The translations under genes and the position numbers were made by a program. A stretch of 63,735 nucleotides of DNA from a virus: positions 1 through 63,735 of IMG/VR virus record IMGVR_UViG_3300022592_000004; one strand, given 5' to 3'. The stretch's first letter is position 1. Every line of letters begins with the position of its first letter. Shown piece after piece: positions 45,825 to 55,595 of this stretch. Under the pieces are notes generated by a model. It saw only the letters and a list, made by a program, of their open reading frames with translations, had not been told where the DNA came from and did not search any database.

Positions 45825-46511
45825 ATGGCCACGACCGCCCAGATCATAGACCAGGCAATCCGGAGACTCTCCGAGCTCAGCACGAGCGCACCGGTGCACT
45901 GGACAAGGCAGGAGCTTACTGACTATCTCACGGAGGCCGTGAACGAACTCAACCTCATCGCGGCCGAGATCCAGACCACGGAACCTATCTCGACGGTCAA
46001 CGACATAAACGTCTTCGACCTTGGCGACTCCACGATCGCCCCTATGGCCATCAGCGTCGACGGCTACTATCTCCAGAAGCAACCCGTTGTCGAACTTGAT
46101 AATGAAATGGATTGGGAAGCTGACGACCAGGAGCGCATGAGGATTCAAAACTGGTCACCGCTCGGCTTGCAGAGGATCATCATCGCACCCCGCCCGATCA
46201 CCCAACCGACGACCCTGATGGTTGAGGAACTCTCGCTTCATCCCCCGATCTCGGACAGCAGCATGACCCTTAGCATTCGCCCGGAATACGAATCGGCGAT
46301 CGAGGATTACATGGTGCACCGAGCGATGTTTCGTGAGGGCGGACCTGAGATAGATCAGATGGAACCCTTCTATGGAAGATTTCTCGACCAGGTCCAGCAA
46401 CTGAGCGGTCGGAACATAATTCGGCGCTATCCCGCCTGGGATGTGGAGCCTGAAACCAAGACCTCGGATACGACGCTTCCCGCATCCACGGACCCGGGGG
46501 CTAAGCAATGA
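45825..46511 (+). CDS. Head-completion/adaptor protein, 228 aa
   Basis: N-terminal helix pair (AQIIDQAIRRLSELSTSAPVHWTRQELTDYLTEAVNELNLIAAEIQ) is the layout of phage head-tail adaptor (gp6/gp4-type) proteins that bind the portal. The rest is beta-rich with a final helix (YMVHRAMFREGGPEIDQMEPFYGRFLDQVQQL). It overlaps the next, similarly built gene. Confidence 0.65.
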   Translation: MATTAQIIDQAIRRLSELSTSAPVHWTRQELTDYLTEAVNELNLIAAEIQTTEPISTVNDINVFDLGDSTIAPMAISVDGYYLQKQPVVELDNEMDWEADDQERMRIQNWSPLGLQRIIIAPRPITQPTTLMVEELSLHPPISDSSMTLSIRPEYESAIEDYMVHRAMFREGGPEIDQMEPFYGRFLDQVQQLSGRNIIRRYPAWDVEPETKTSDTTLPASTDPGAKQ

Positions 46512-47179
46512 CGACCGTAGGGGATCTTCTCACGAGGGTTGCAAGGGACCTGCACCAGAAGGACAACACCTTCAAGCTGGGCCTCGAGGCTCCCTACTGG
46601 AGTCCCAATGAAATGATCGGCTACGTGAACTATGTCGAAAGGGATTTCCTTCGGCGTACCGGCATTCAGATATTCGACATCGCTCAGGTAATGGGCGCGG
46701 GCAGCACGATAGCTTTCACAAAGCCTGTCGGAACGATGGACATCGAGAGGCTCAGCTTCAACAAGGTGCGCATGAGGCGCCAGTCGGTATGGGACCTGAC
46801 TCGGGAAAACCCAAATTGGAGGAACAACCTTCCAGGGCGGCCGCGGTATTGGCACGAGGATCACCTGGGCGTGAATAACCTCGAGGTGGATCGTCGACCG
46901 GCTGCGGGTGGCACCCTTCGCTTTTTTGTGAGTATGGTGCCGCCAGTGCATGCCGCCTACCCGGGTGGATACATTGAAAACATCAGCGTCATCGATTGCT
47001 GGGAGCCATACATCCGCTGGGATGTTCTTTCGCTCGCGCTCGGTAAGGATGGCGACTTCCAGGATGTGAAGAGAAGCGGATACTGTCACCAGAGATACAT
47101 GCTGGGCGTCTCGCTCGCAAAGCGTCTGGTGCAGTCTACCGGGGCTCAACAGGGACAAGTCCCTCAACAGGCAGGGTAA
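46508..47179 (+). CDS. Second head-completion/adaptor-like protein, 223 aa
   Basis: ATG 46508, four-base overlap. Same helix-strand-helix plan as the preceding gene (GDLLTRVARDLHQ... YVNYVERDFLRRTGIQIF), suggesting they occupy consecutive rings between portal and tail. The two probably derive from one ancestor, but clear sequence identity is limited. Confidence 0.6.
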   Translation: MTTVGDLLTRVARDLHQKDNTFKLGLEAPYWSPNEMIGYVNYVERDFLRRTGIQIFDIAQVMGAGSTIAFTKPVGTMDIERLSFNKVRMRRQSVWDLTRENPNWRNNLPGRPRYWHEDHLGVNNLEVDRRPAAGGTLRFFVSMVPPVHAAYPGGYIENISVIDCWEPYIRWDVLSLALGKDGDFQDVKRSGYCHQRYMLGVSLAKRLVQSTGAQQGQVPQQAG

Positions 47180-47180
47180 G

Positions 47181-50100
47181 ATGGCGGAAACGACTAAATC
47201 CATCCCCGTGACATTCGCGAATACCGGCCTGGTTCTGAAGTCCTCGCCGGACGAGATCCCGATCACTGCCTACACAAAGCTCGTGAACATGTTCACGGAT
47301 CTGGAGAACTCCATCTCCGTGCGCAACGGATTCACGCGCCTGAATGACGGCCTTCCGACGCCACCGCACTCTTCGTATCTGCTCAGGGACTATCAGGGCA
47401 TCATCTGGCGCTACGCCATTACAGGATCGAAGCTATATATCGCTCAGGTCTCTCCGGTCACGGGAGTCTTCTCCCCTGTACCTGGGGGAGATCTGCTGTC
47501 GGCCGCGGACGATCCTCGAGCGATGTTTGGTAATTACACGCTTAACGGCGCCGAGATCAAGCCCTACATCTTTCTGGCCGATGGCAAAGCACTCCTCAAG
47601 CATCCTGGGGGATCGGCGCCGGCCAGGCGCGTAGGCATTCCAATGCCGGCGTCTGGGCTTGCCGCTGTGGCACTCGGATCTCCCAGCCTTACCTCCATCG
47701 AAGCCTTCGAGGATTCCACGGATTGGACCCCGACCGATTCGTCTGTGTCGACGGTGACAGGAGTAATAAGCGACGCCGTGGAGATGGATGTCACCGGCGC
47801 TTCGGTTCTGGGAACAGCCTACAAGGCTCTTGACCTCACCACGATGGATCTCGACAACACCAAACTCGACGAGCCCATCCAATTCTATGTTCAGTTTCCC
47901 TTCCAGGCCGATCTGGCAAACTGTCAGGAAGCTACGATCGAGTTCAATCTGAGCACGACGCCGTCGGACGTGTCCTTCCTGACTATCATGAGGGCAACGA
48001 TCGACCTCAGCGTAGTCAGCCCGGGTGTCTGGAGTCTCCAGCAGATCGCCAAGAAGGCGTTTACATTCCAGGGCGTCGACCCTTCGCTGAACTGGTCCAA
48101 TGTCACTGCCATACGCATCGGTTTGCTTATGAGCGATGCGCCGATCGCGAATCCAGATCGCGGCGGCGCGCTGGCTTCGGGAATAATTTGGGACGAGTGC
48201 AACCTGAATGTCGACGGCGGCGTCTCTGCAGATGCACCCGACTTGCAGTGGACTTTTACCTATTACAACTCAAGGACCGACACGGAGAGCGATTTTGCAA
48301 CGCCAGTGTTTGGTCCTCAGTCCGGCGCGGTTGGCTACGCGCTTTTTGATCTGACGTTTCCGATCTGCCCGCTGACAACCCCGCCGCTCGCGGATCCCGA
48401 CAAGATCCGGATCTATAGGATGGGAGGTACGATCGAGCAGTTCCAGCGCGTGGATGAGATTCCGTATACGCCTGGCACCGCTCCTCCCGTTTATCACGAC
48501 GGCACACCGGATGAGCAGCTTGGCGATGTCCTCGAGCTGGATAACCAACTGCCAGCGGACGCCGTCTTAGGCCTGGAATTCTCCGACAACAGGCTCTGGA
48601 CGTGGGGAGGAACGGTCACCGATTCTCTGGGCAATGTCGTTCCCGAGCCGCCAAATAGGCTGAGATTCTCAAAAAGAACACGCGTCGAGCTCTTTCCGGC
48701 CGAGAACTATATCGCCGTGGGCACGGGATCCGAGGCTATCCAGCGCGTTCTCGAGCATGACGGGGAGCTATTTGTCTTTACTCTGACCAGAGTTTATCGC
48801 GTTGTCGGCAGTGATCTGACCAACTATCAGGCTCCCTCGACCGCGGTGAACCAGGGACTCATGAGTCCCTTTGGTGTTTGCCGCGGAACACGCCAGCTCT
48901 TCATGTATTCCTACGACGGCGTATATGAGTTTCCGTCCGGAACCAAGGTAAGCGAGCCCATCAACCCGGTCTTCTTCGGGAAGACCATCAATGACTATCC
49001 GCCGATCCAGAAGGGAAGAGAGCACGAGATCGCGATGTCCTTCTGGAATTCCAAACTCTATTTCAGCTACCCGATGACCAGCGACCCAAGCATTCGAAAC
49101 GATGCCATGTTTGTGTGGGATATCATCTACAATCGCTGGCACTTCTATCTGTACGGCTGCCAAGGACTCTATACGGAGCCAGAGACCAAGATTCTGGGTG
49201 GCTCGAACATAACCCAGTGGGATGCCTTTGTCGACGGGTTGCCAGCAGACTTTGCCAACGCCGGCGCATGGGTCATGCACCTGGAAGATGGTTTCTTTGA
49301 TCAGTGCGAACAAGAGAACCGTGGAATCTTTTATGATATGGGCACCAAGGAGTTTGACCTTGGTTTTCCCGATCAGGAGAAGAGATTTATCGACTATGTC
49401 GTCGATGCCAATACCGGCGGCTCCGCGCTCATCCTGCTGGTCGTCTTTGACGGCACCACAAGGGAAACCCTCGGAACAATCCGAACGACTCAGCGTGATC
49501 AAGTTGTGTTTCCGGTGCTCGTTGGCGAGGGCGAGGGATTTCTGGCGCGGCGCATCGCCATCACCATAATCGGACGTCAGGACGCCGCGGCAACGTCATC
49601 GATCCAGCTATACAAAGTGATTCATCGAGTGCTTCTGGAGCCGATGAAGCACCGGATGTTCGTCACGGAATGGTCCGACTACGGAACGCCAAGTCCGAAG
49701 TTTTTCCGCGAACTCTGGGTTGAGCTGGATACCTTCGGCTTTCCTCTCGATCGCATCGAGGTCCAGATCGATCAGGCGCTTGGCGCGGTAATCCAGGCCA
49801 ACACGTTGGCAAACGGAAGACAGAAGTTCTTCTACGGGCTGCCTCCGGATCTCCGCGGCACGCTGGCACGACTCAAGATCGTTCCCAAGGGCGAGAATGA
49901 GGTGAAGCTCTGGGATCACAACTTCCAGATGCAGGCCGAGCCACCGTCGGTCAACACGTATCAGATGCCTTGGTCCGAGGAACAGTGGCCCTATCCTAAG
50001 CTTTGGAAGGAAGTCGTCTTTGACATCGACACGAACAATAGTTCGATTGATTTCGATTTCTGGCTGGATGGATCCATAAAGCAAAGCTTTTCCATTCGCA

Positions 50101-50609
50101 CCCAGGGCCGGCGCCTGATCACAAAGTCGCTTGATCAAGATCTCTTTGGCAAGCTCGGACGCGTCACCGTCGACGAAAGTTTCCTGGATCCCTTCTGTTG
50201 CCTGCCGATTGGTGTCAGGATTTACTCGATCCGTTACGTGATTGACAAAGACCCGGCAGACGTGACCTTCTCCGACACTTACGAACAACTCATGTCCTAC
50301 GATCGCACGAAGATCATCAGGCGGTTCTGGCTCGCCATGAAGAATCCGGATGCCGATGTAACCATGCAGTTGTACGTTGACGACATCCTCGCTTCCACTA
50401 AAACCATCCCGATCGATGTCAGGCCCACGGGGCACAGCAAGAAGCGCGTCGACCTCGAGAGCGCGATCGAGGGGCGGCTTGTCCGAGCCTTCTTCACGTC
50501 GCCCTTTCCCTTCCAGCTCTACTGGGAGAAGAGCGAAATCGAGATGAAGGGAACCAACCCCGAAGACGGCTACGGGCGGTATAAACTCGCTCCGCCTCAA
50601 ACCATGTGA
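47181..50609 (+). CDS. Large tail stabilisation/hub protein, 1142 aa
   Basis: The N-terminus (LVLKSSPDEIPITAYTKLVNMFTDLENSISVRNGFTRLN) and repeated strand blades fit a podovirus tail protein: a long beta-propeller-like domain (residues 20-620) followed by more beta domains. No obvious enzymatic motif; it probably forms the central tail hub or needle base attached to adaptors. Family assignment by position and length. Confidence 0.65.
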   Translation: MAETTKSIPVTFANTGLVLKSSPDEIPITAYTKLVNMFTDLENSISVRNGFTRLNDGLPTPPHSSYLLRDYQGIIWRYAITGSKLYIAQVSPVTGVFSPVPGGDLLSAADDPRAMFGNYTLNGAEIKPYIFLADGKALLKHPGGSAPARRVGIPMPASGLAAVALGSPSLTSIEAFEDSTDWTPTDSSVSTVTGVISDAVEMDVTGASVLGTAYKALDLTTMDLDNTKLDEPIQFYVQFPFQADLANCQEATIEFNLSTTPSDVSFLTIMRATIDLSVVSPGVWSLQQIAKKAFTFQGVDPSLNWSNVTAIRIGLLMSDAPIANPDRGGALASGIIWDECNLNVDGGVSADAPDLQWTFTYYNSRTDTESDFATPVFGPQSGAVGYALFDLTFPICPLTTPPLADPDKIRIYRMGGTIEQFQRVDEIPYTPGTAPPVYHDGTPDEQLGDVLELDNQLPADAVLGLEFSDNRLWTWGGTVTDSLGNVVPEPPNRLRFSKRTRVELFPAENYIAVGTGSEAIQRVLEHDGELFVFTLTRVYRVVGSDLTNYQAPSTAVNQGLMSPFGVCRGTRQLFMYSYDGVYEFPSGTKVSEPINPVFFGKTINDYPPIQKGREHEIAMSFWNSKLYFSYPMTSDPSIRNDAMFVWDIIYNRWHFYLYGCQGLYTEPETKILGGSNITQWDAFVDGLPADFANAGAWVMHLEDGFFDQCEQENRGIFYDMGTKEFDLGFPDQEKRFIDYVVDANTGGSALILLVVFDGTTRETLGTIRTTQRDQVVFPVLVGEGEGFLARRIAITIIGRQDAAATSSIQLYKVIHRVLLEPMKHRMFVTEWSDYGTPSPKFFRELWVELDTFGFPLDRIEVQIDQALGAVIQANTLANGRQKFFYGLPPDLRGTLARLKIVPKGENEVKLWDHNFQMQAEPPSVNTYQMPWSEEQWPYPKLWKEVVFDIDTNNSSIDFDFWLDGSIKQSFSIRTQGRRLITKSLDQDLFGKLGRVTVDESFLDPFCCLPIGVRIYSIRYVIDKDPADVTFSDTYEQLMSYDRTKIIRRFWLAMKNPDADVTMQLYVDDILASTKTIPIDVRPTGHSKKRVDLESAIEGRLVRAFFTSPFPFQLYWEKSEIEMKGTNPEDGYGRYKLAPPQTM

Positions 50610-50618
50610 GGCTAAGCG

Positions 50619-51812
50619 ATGGCAGACTTTTACCAGTTGGATCCAGGGTTACAACAAAAACCCCTTATCGAAAAGCTCAACTTCATCCTGCGCCAGATCT
50701 TCAAGCGTCTGGATTCCACGGATTCCACCAAGGGGCCCGTGAAGTTTTACAACAACATCGACATGCTGGGCAACGCGATCGTCGATGGCCCCAAAAAACA
50801 GGACAATATTCCCGACACGGATTTCATCACAGCTGGATACCTGAAAACCAAGGCCGCAGCGCAGGCCGTCCAGAGTAGCGGCGTGATCACAGGGGGCGGA
50901 GCGCCTCCCCCACCGAGCGTACCGCCAACCAGACTCATCAACACCACGGCTCCTTTGACCGGCGGCGGTGATCTCTCCGCGGACCGAACCCTCGGGATTA
51001 CACAGGCAACAGCCACCACTGACGGATATCTGAGCGCCGCGGACTGGACGACGTTCTTTGGAAGGATGTCGAACCCAATGAACGCCCTCGGCGATATCAT
51101 CTACGGGGGAGCGGCCGGGACGCCCACGCGTCTGGGGATCGGCGTGAGCGGCACGGTTCTCCATGGTGGTGCGACACCGACCTGGTCGGCGGTTGTCGAA
51201 ACCGACATCCTCCTCGCGGTAGGCAGCACCGTCAATAATGCCAGCACCACAAAGCACGGGTTTCTTCCGACCTTATCAAATAATGCGGGCCAATTCCTCA
51301 ACGGCCAAGGTAACTGGGCAACGCCTGCTGGCCAGGCAAACGGCTATACCTCTCAGGGATTCATCTCGCAGACCACGGTGACGGTGACTCACAATTTTGG
51401 CGCCTACCCAGCCGTGCAGATCATCGACTCCGGAGGGAAGATCATCCAAGCGAAGGAGGTGACACATACCTCGGTCAACGCTTTTACGGTGACCTTTGTC
51501 GTCTCGACGACCGGCACCGTGATCGCTACGATCGGTAGCCCGCAGGCCCAGGCCGTCATCGTAGTGACGAACAACTACCTGATCCAGGTGACCGACCGGA
51601 TTATCGAGTGCTCCGTCGCGGGCAAAACCATTACCCTTCCCACGGCTGTAGGTCACACCGGCATGGAACTCGCAATCGACAACTCCGCCGTGCTAGGGGA
51701 TATAACGCTCGACTCGGCCGGAGGAACCATAGAAGGGGAAGCTTCCCAGGCGATCCCCCCGAACTCCGCGATTCACTGCTATAGTGATGGGACCAACTGG
51801 AGGATCTGGTAA
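50619..51812 (+). CDS. Tail fibre/adhesin protein, 397 aa
   Basis: Helical N-terminus (YQLDPGLQQKPLIEKLNFILRQIFKRLDST), then TTAPLTGGGDLSADRTLGITQATATTDGYLSAADWTTF, the same motif as the collagen-like protein at 32937, and a beta-rich C-terminal domain. The motif is a trimerising fibre segment. Probably part of the tail-fibre set with the next genes. TAATG overlap with the next start. Confidence 0.7.
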   Translation: MADFYQLDPGLQQKPLIEKLNFILRQIFKRLDSTDSTKGPVKFYNNIDMLGNAIVDGPKKQDNIPDTDFITAGYLKTKAAAQAVQSSGVITGGGAPPPPSVPPTRLINTTAPLTGGGDLSADRTLGITQATATTDGYLSAADWTTFFGRMSNPMNALGDIIYGGAAGTPTRLGIGVSGTVLHGGATPTWSAVVETDILLAVGSTVNNASTTKHGFLPTLSNNAGQFLNGQGNWATPAGQANGYTSQGFISQTTVTVTHNFGAYPAVQIIDSGGKIIQAKEVTHTSVNAFTVTFVVSTTGTVIATIGSPQAQAVIVVTNNYLIQVTDRIIECSVAGKTITLPTAVGHTGMELAIDNSAVLGDITLDSAGGTIEGEASQAIPPNSAIHCYSDGTNWRIW

Positions 51813-53173
51813 TGTCATTCTTTTCGCGACTAAAGCAAGACGTTCTGGTCTCGGCCAACAACAGCTCCAATGCAAATCTCGGGGGTGGCGCCTCCTTCAC
51901 GGGGACGTCAGAGGGAACGCTCGGGATCAATGCCGTCCAGGTCGCTCTCAAAGCTGACCAAAACTGCCTGGTCCAGATAGAACAGTCCATTAACGGCTCC
52001 GACTGGGATATCATCGATACCCTCGGCTACGTGATCATAAAGCCAGGTGCCTGGACGGTCATGGCGGTGGCATCGTTCGTCAGGGTCGTTGTCACCAACA
52101 TGAATGCTACAACCGCGACGACCTTCTTCAGACTCCAGACCCTGCTCTGCCCGATCGCCAATCCACTTCCCAATTCGCTGAGCGACGAGGGGAATCTGAT
52201 GGTCGGCGTTTATGAGATCGAGGGAGACTTCGCGACCAGAGTAGAGGTGACTCCGCACTCGGCTCTCAGGACGGTTTCACCTCTGAGGCTCGTCGGCGGG
52301 GAATTCGAACAAGCCTTTGACACGAGCTTTTGGACCAAGACAAGCCAGGTAGGAACGGGAGATTCTGTCGTCGCGAATTGCGTCAACATCCTCTCGACGG
52401 GGACTACGAACGCTTCCAGCATTATCGTAAACTCCGCGAGGGTTGGAAGGTACGCCTCCGGCACGGACAATTATTTCAACGGCGAGATCCGATTGCCGGC
52501 CGTCACCGGAATAAACACCCGCAGATGGGGCGCGTTTAACACGAATGACGGATTCTTTTTTGAGCACGACGGCACAACGCTGAAGGTGGTCACAAGAAAG
52601 GGTGGATCTCCTACATCCGTATCATCGGGTTCCTTCAACGGGTATCTGGGGGCGACCTACGTCCCGGGAACCAATGTCCACTTTTACGAGATTCATTATA
52701 CAAGGGATGGCGTCTGGTTCTTCATCGACAACAGACTTCTCCATCACATTGCGGCAACAACCGCTACCCTGACCAACGAAGTAGCGCTCCCTGTCGGCCT
52801 GGAGAACACTAACGGTGCGAATATCAATAACAACCAGCTCGAGGTATGGAGCGCGTCGATCTATAGAAATGGGCCGATCAGCACTCAGGCACAGTTCCTT
52901 CACCTAAATGCCCTGGCAACGACCACACTCAAGAAGGGGCCCGGGAACCTCCAGAGGGTCATAATCAACAACGTCGGGTCGGCGACGGATACGTTGACGC
53001 TATATGACAACACCGCGGCCTCCGGACTCATCATCGGCATCATTCCCCTTGGGGGCACGGCGATAGTGGTTCCTGTTTCCTTGGATTATGGTGGACTGAG
53101 CTTCAACATCGGCTTGACGGCCGTCATCGCCTCCGGCGTAACACCTGGAGACGTAACGATCTTGTTCGAGTGA
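51812..53173 (+). CDS. Beta-rich tail protein, 453 aa
   Basis: ATG 51812 overlaps the previous TAA. Strand-rich throughout, with a central segment of concanavalin/LamG-like type (FEQAFDTSFWTKTSQVG ... RWGAFNTNDGFFFEHDGTTLKVVTRKGG ... HFYEIHYTRDGVWFFIDNRLLHHI) suggesting carbohydrate binding. Probably a receptor-binding or fibre-tip protein. Confidence 0.65.
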   Translation: MSFFSRLKQDVLVSANNSSNANLGGGASFTGTSEGTLGINAVQVALKADQNCLVQIEQSINGSDWDIIDTLGYVIIKPGAWTVMAVASFVRVVVTNMNATTATTFFRLQTLLCPIANPLPNSLSDEGNLMVGVYEIEGDFATRVEVTPHSALRTVSPLRLVGGEFEQAFDTSFWTKTSQVGTGDSVVANCVNILSTGTTNASSIIVNSARVGRYASGTDNYFNGEIRLPAVTGINTRRWGAFNTNDGFFFEHDGTTLKVVTRKGGSPTSVSSGSFNGYLGATYVPGTNVHFYEIHYTRDGVWFFIDNRLLHHIAATTATLTNEVALPVGLENTNGANINNNQLEVWSASIYRNGPISTQAQFLHLNALATTTLKKGPGNLQRVIINNVGSATDTLTLYDNTAASGLIIGIIPLGGTAIVVPVSLDYGGLSFNIGLTAVIASGVTPGDVTILFE

Positions 53174-53176
53174 ATC

Positions 53177-53536
53177 ATGCGAGAAGACGACGTACAGATG
53201 TTTGGGCCGATAAAGCCAGCAGTGGTGAACCTTGTCTATGGAGCGACCGTCGCTACTGATTGCTCGCTTGGCAATCACTTCAGGCTCACGGCCACCGGAA
53301 ACTTCACCCTGTCCAACGTGTCGAACCCGACCGATGGCCAGAGGCTCCTTTGGGAGATCCTGCAGGACGGAACCGGAAACCGGCTGATAAGTTTGGACAC
53401 AAACTTCACGGTGCCGTCGAATCTGCCGGCCATAATCCTCAGCACGAGCCCGAACGTAAGCGACATGCTCAGCGGGATCTACAACTCGGCTCTGGGAAAG
53501 GTCGTCATAACGGGTTTTGGAAAGGAGTATTTCTGA
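53177..53536 (+). CDS. Short tail-fibre-associated protein, 119 aa
   Basis: ATG 53177. A beta-strand series of fibre-type (TDCSLGNHFRLTATGNFTLSNVSNPTDGQRLLWEILQDGTGNRLISL) that is common as a shaft or tip domain in phage fibres. Stop overlaps the next start. Confidence 0.6.
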   Translation: MREDDVQMFGPIKPAVVNLVYGATVATDCSLGNHFRLTATGNFTLSNVSNPTDGQRLLWEILQDGTGNRLISLDTNFTVPSNLPAIILSTSPNVSDMLSGIYNSALGKVVITGFGKEYF

Positions 53537-54360
53537 TGTCAGTTCCAACTTTTCTGGTGGGGGTGCTGAACACGGACTTCAACTATCTCTCGCACCTAGC
53601 CGTGACCGACACGATCACGATCCTGAACGACCTGAACACGCAGCTGACGGCGCTAGGCTGGACCTGCTCGGTAGCCGGCGCGAGCCCGAATGCAGTGGGC
53701 ACCTATACATCCCCCGTCAGGTCCGACGGCGCATCAATCAAGGTTGTAGCCACACAGGTTTCTGCGACCGCCGTAAAATATGTGGTTACCGATCATACGG
53801 GGCTTCAGGTCAATAACGCCACGAGCACTCAACAGCAGATTGCCGTTGCCGGAAATGAGGTGAGGCTCTATTGCAACATGTTCGGCTTCTTCGTCGACAG
53901 CATCCAAGCGACTCCCGAGTGCTGGGGCGCTGGAATCCTTGACCAGACTCCCGAAGCTATGACTGTTCCGAGAGCCAATTACTTCGCCACCGGCGGTCCG
54001 AGGAATAATGCTGGGACGATCAACTCTCAGGCGTGGGAGGCGCTTTGGGTTCTCGCGCCTGGAGGGACGGCCTATGCGTTGGGGGCGGCTGCCGGCAGTC
54101 GGCGGGCGCCATCCGTGGGGACATTTACCAGGACAACATTTACCGGAGCCCTGATGTTTGCGCCCATGGAGATGGGCAAGGGCGGTGGCGATCCTCTTCT
54201 TTATCTTTTAGGCAGAGTGTTTCAGGCCCTCATGCTGGATGGCGCACAGATATTCGGGGCGGAGTTTACAGTCCCCATCGATGTAGCCGTCACCGGGGTA
54301 TTTAAGGTCATCGGGCTCGCCACGGCATCAGCCGCGAGAATTTGCGCACGAAAATCTTAG
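53536..54360 (+). CDS. Virion protein A of a second tandem pair, 274 aa
   Basis: Start ATG 53536 at the previous stop, not the longer frame from 53260. Matches the next protein at several places: DTITILNDLNTQL... with VATIITNFGTEV, the G-x-G-I-L-D-(Q/E)-(T/S)-P-E-A core, and the C-terminal YQ/FQALM-(L/V) segment with I-D-(V/I)-(A/G)-V/T-T-G-x-F-K-V. Probably a fibre-tip or neck protein. Confidence 0.6.
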   Translation: MSVPTFLVGVLNTDFNYLSHLAVTDTITILNDLNTQLTALGWTCSVAGASPNAVGTYTSPVRSDGASIKVVATQVSATAVKYVVTDHTGLQVNNATSTQQQIAVAGNEVRLYCNMFGFFVDSIQATPECWGAGILDQTPEAMTVPRANYFATGGPRNNAGTINSQAWEALWVLAPGGTAYALGAAAGSRRAPSVGTFTRTTFTGALMFAPMEMGKGGGDPLLYLLGRVFQALMLDGAQIFGAEFTVPIDVAVTGVFKVIGLATASAARICARKS

Positions 54361-54369
54361 GAGGATTCT

Positions 54370-55167
54370 ATGGCAGTCCAGGCGTTCCTGGCCTCAAGTT
54401 TCAGATTTCTGGAGATCAGAGGAGTTACCGACGTTGCGACCATCATCACCAATTTTGGAACGGAGGTGCTGGCGAATAGCCCCGCGTGGACGGGCGCGAA
54501 TCCTTACACGTCACCAACGGATATTGGCGACCCGAGATTTATGGTCGTTACTCTGACCCGGACCTCGCAGTTCAAGCTGGACGTCGCGATCGCGGATCAG
54601 CTCGGCAATACGATATGCACTCGGCGCCTAACCATTCCTTCTGGCCCGCTAGTGACGGTCAGGATCTACACTGGCAGGTATCACTTTCACATCGACGCGG
54701 ACAACGGAAACGCAGCGCCGGGATATGTCGGTGGAGGGATCCTGGATGAGAGCCCAGAAGCGCAGAACGCCCACAACCATTATGTGTTTGGGAATGGATC
54801 GTTTAGCACGGCTGACGCCAGCACCCTCGCAGATGTCTCCTATGCATTTATGCTGGACAATGTCACCCCCGCCGGCACTCAGAGGGTGAATCAGTGGAGC
54901 TGCGGGGATTCGACCTCACCGGCGATCATGACTCCGAACGGCGCCAGAGTCTACAGACCGAAGGAACTTTACTGCATCCCTGCCGGTGGCGGCGCAAATC
55001 TATACGCCGGAAGGGCATACCAGGCGCTTATGGTGCCTGATTCCCTGGTGCTGGGCGATGAGGTGGTTGTCCCGATAGATATAGGAACGACCGGCACTTT
55101 TAAGGTCTGCGGCGTTCCCGGATCTGCAAACGCCAACAACCGGCTCCTGGCGATGAGGAAGGCCTGA
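54370..55167 (+). CDS. Virion protein B of a second tandem pair, 265 aa
   Basis: ATG 54370 after AGGAGG. Shares the G-x-G-I-L-D-E-S-P-E-A and YQALMVP...EVVVPIDIGTTGTFKVCGV phrases with protein A. The pair suggests a tandem duplication giving related but diverged virion subunits, parallel to the pair at 42960. Confidence 0.6.
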   Translation: MAVQAFLASSFRFLEIRGVTDVATIITNFGTEVLANSPAWTGANPYTSPTDIGDPRFMVVTLTRTSQFKLDVAIADQLGNTICTRRLTIPSGPLVTVRIYTGRYHFHIDADNGNAAPGYVGGGILDESPEAQNAHNHYVFGNGSFSTADASTLADVSYAFMLDNVTPAGTQRVNQWSCGDSTSPAIMTPNGARVYRPKELYCIPAGGGANLYAGRAYQALMVPDSLVLGDEVVVPIDIGTTGTFKVCGVPGSANANNRLLAMRKA

Positions 55168-55168
55168 A

Positions 55169-55543
55169 ATGTCGCTGCCCATCAACCTCTGGCAAAACAT
55201 AAGGCAGGAGGACACTGTCAGCAACATTGTTTCGCTCGTGGATACGGTGCCCAATCCGGACACGATCCTGCAGGATTTCTTGGTCCAGGATAAGGTCCTT
55301 GCCTTCTCGGAGATGGCGGCGCTCGAGAACACTGACATGAACATCTTCGAAACCAGGGTCTATCAGAATTTCACCTTTGGCCCTGAGTCCAGATCTCTCG
55401 TGGATACGGTCCCGGCGCCCGACACGATCTTTCAGGATTTTTTCTGCATGGACAAGCCTGACATCCCGATCTATCCGGTAGCCCAGATCATCAACCCGGG
55501 CACCACGCTTTACGCTGGAGATTTTGGAGGGTATATCTGCTAG
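55169..55543 (+). CDS. Protein with an internal repeat, 124 aa
   Basis: ATG 55169. The segment SLVDTVP-N-PDTILQDFLVQDK near 25-47 recurs as SLVDTVP-A-PDTIFQDFFCMDK near 76-98, a direct duplication of about 23 residues. No fold recognised. Last of the tail genes before the internal virion block. Confidence 0.55.
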   Translation: MSLPINLWQNIRQEDTVSNIVSLVDTVPNPDTILQDFLVQDKVLAFSEMAALENTDMNIFETRVYQNFTFGPESRSLVDTVPAPDTIFQDFFCMDKPDIPIYPVAQIINPGTTLYAGDFGGYIC

Positions 55544-55595
55544 GATTGGCCGGGGGTTGACACAACAATGTTAAGCTGAAATTTGGGAGAGCCTT

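Noticed and set aside
55558-55590. TTGACA before the GNAT-like gene
   Set aside because: The 17-bp position reads AATTTG, a poor -10; left out.
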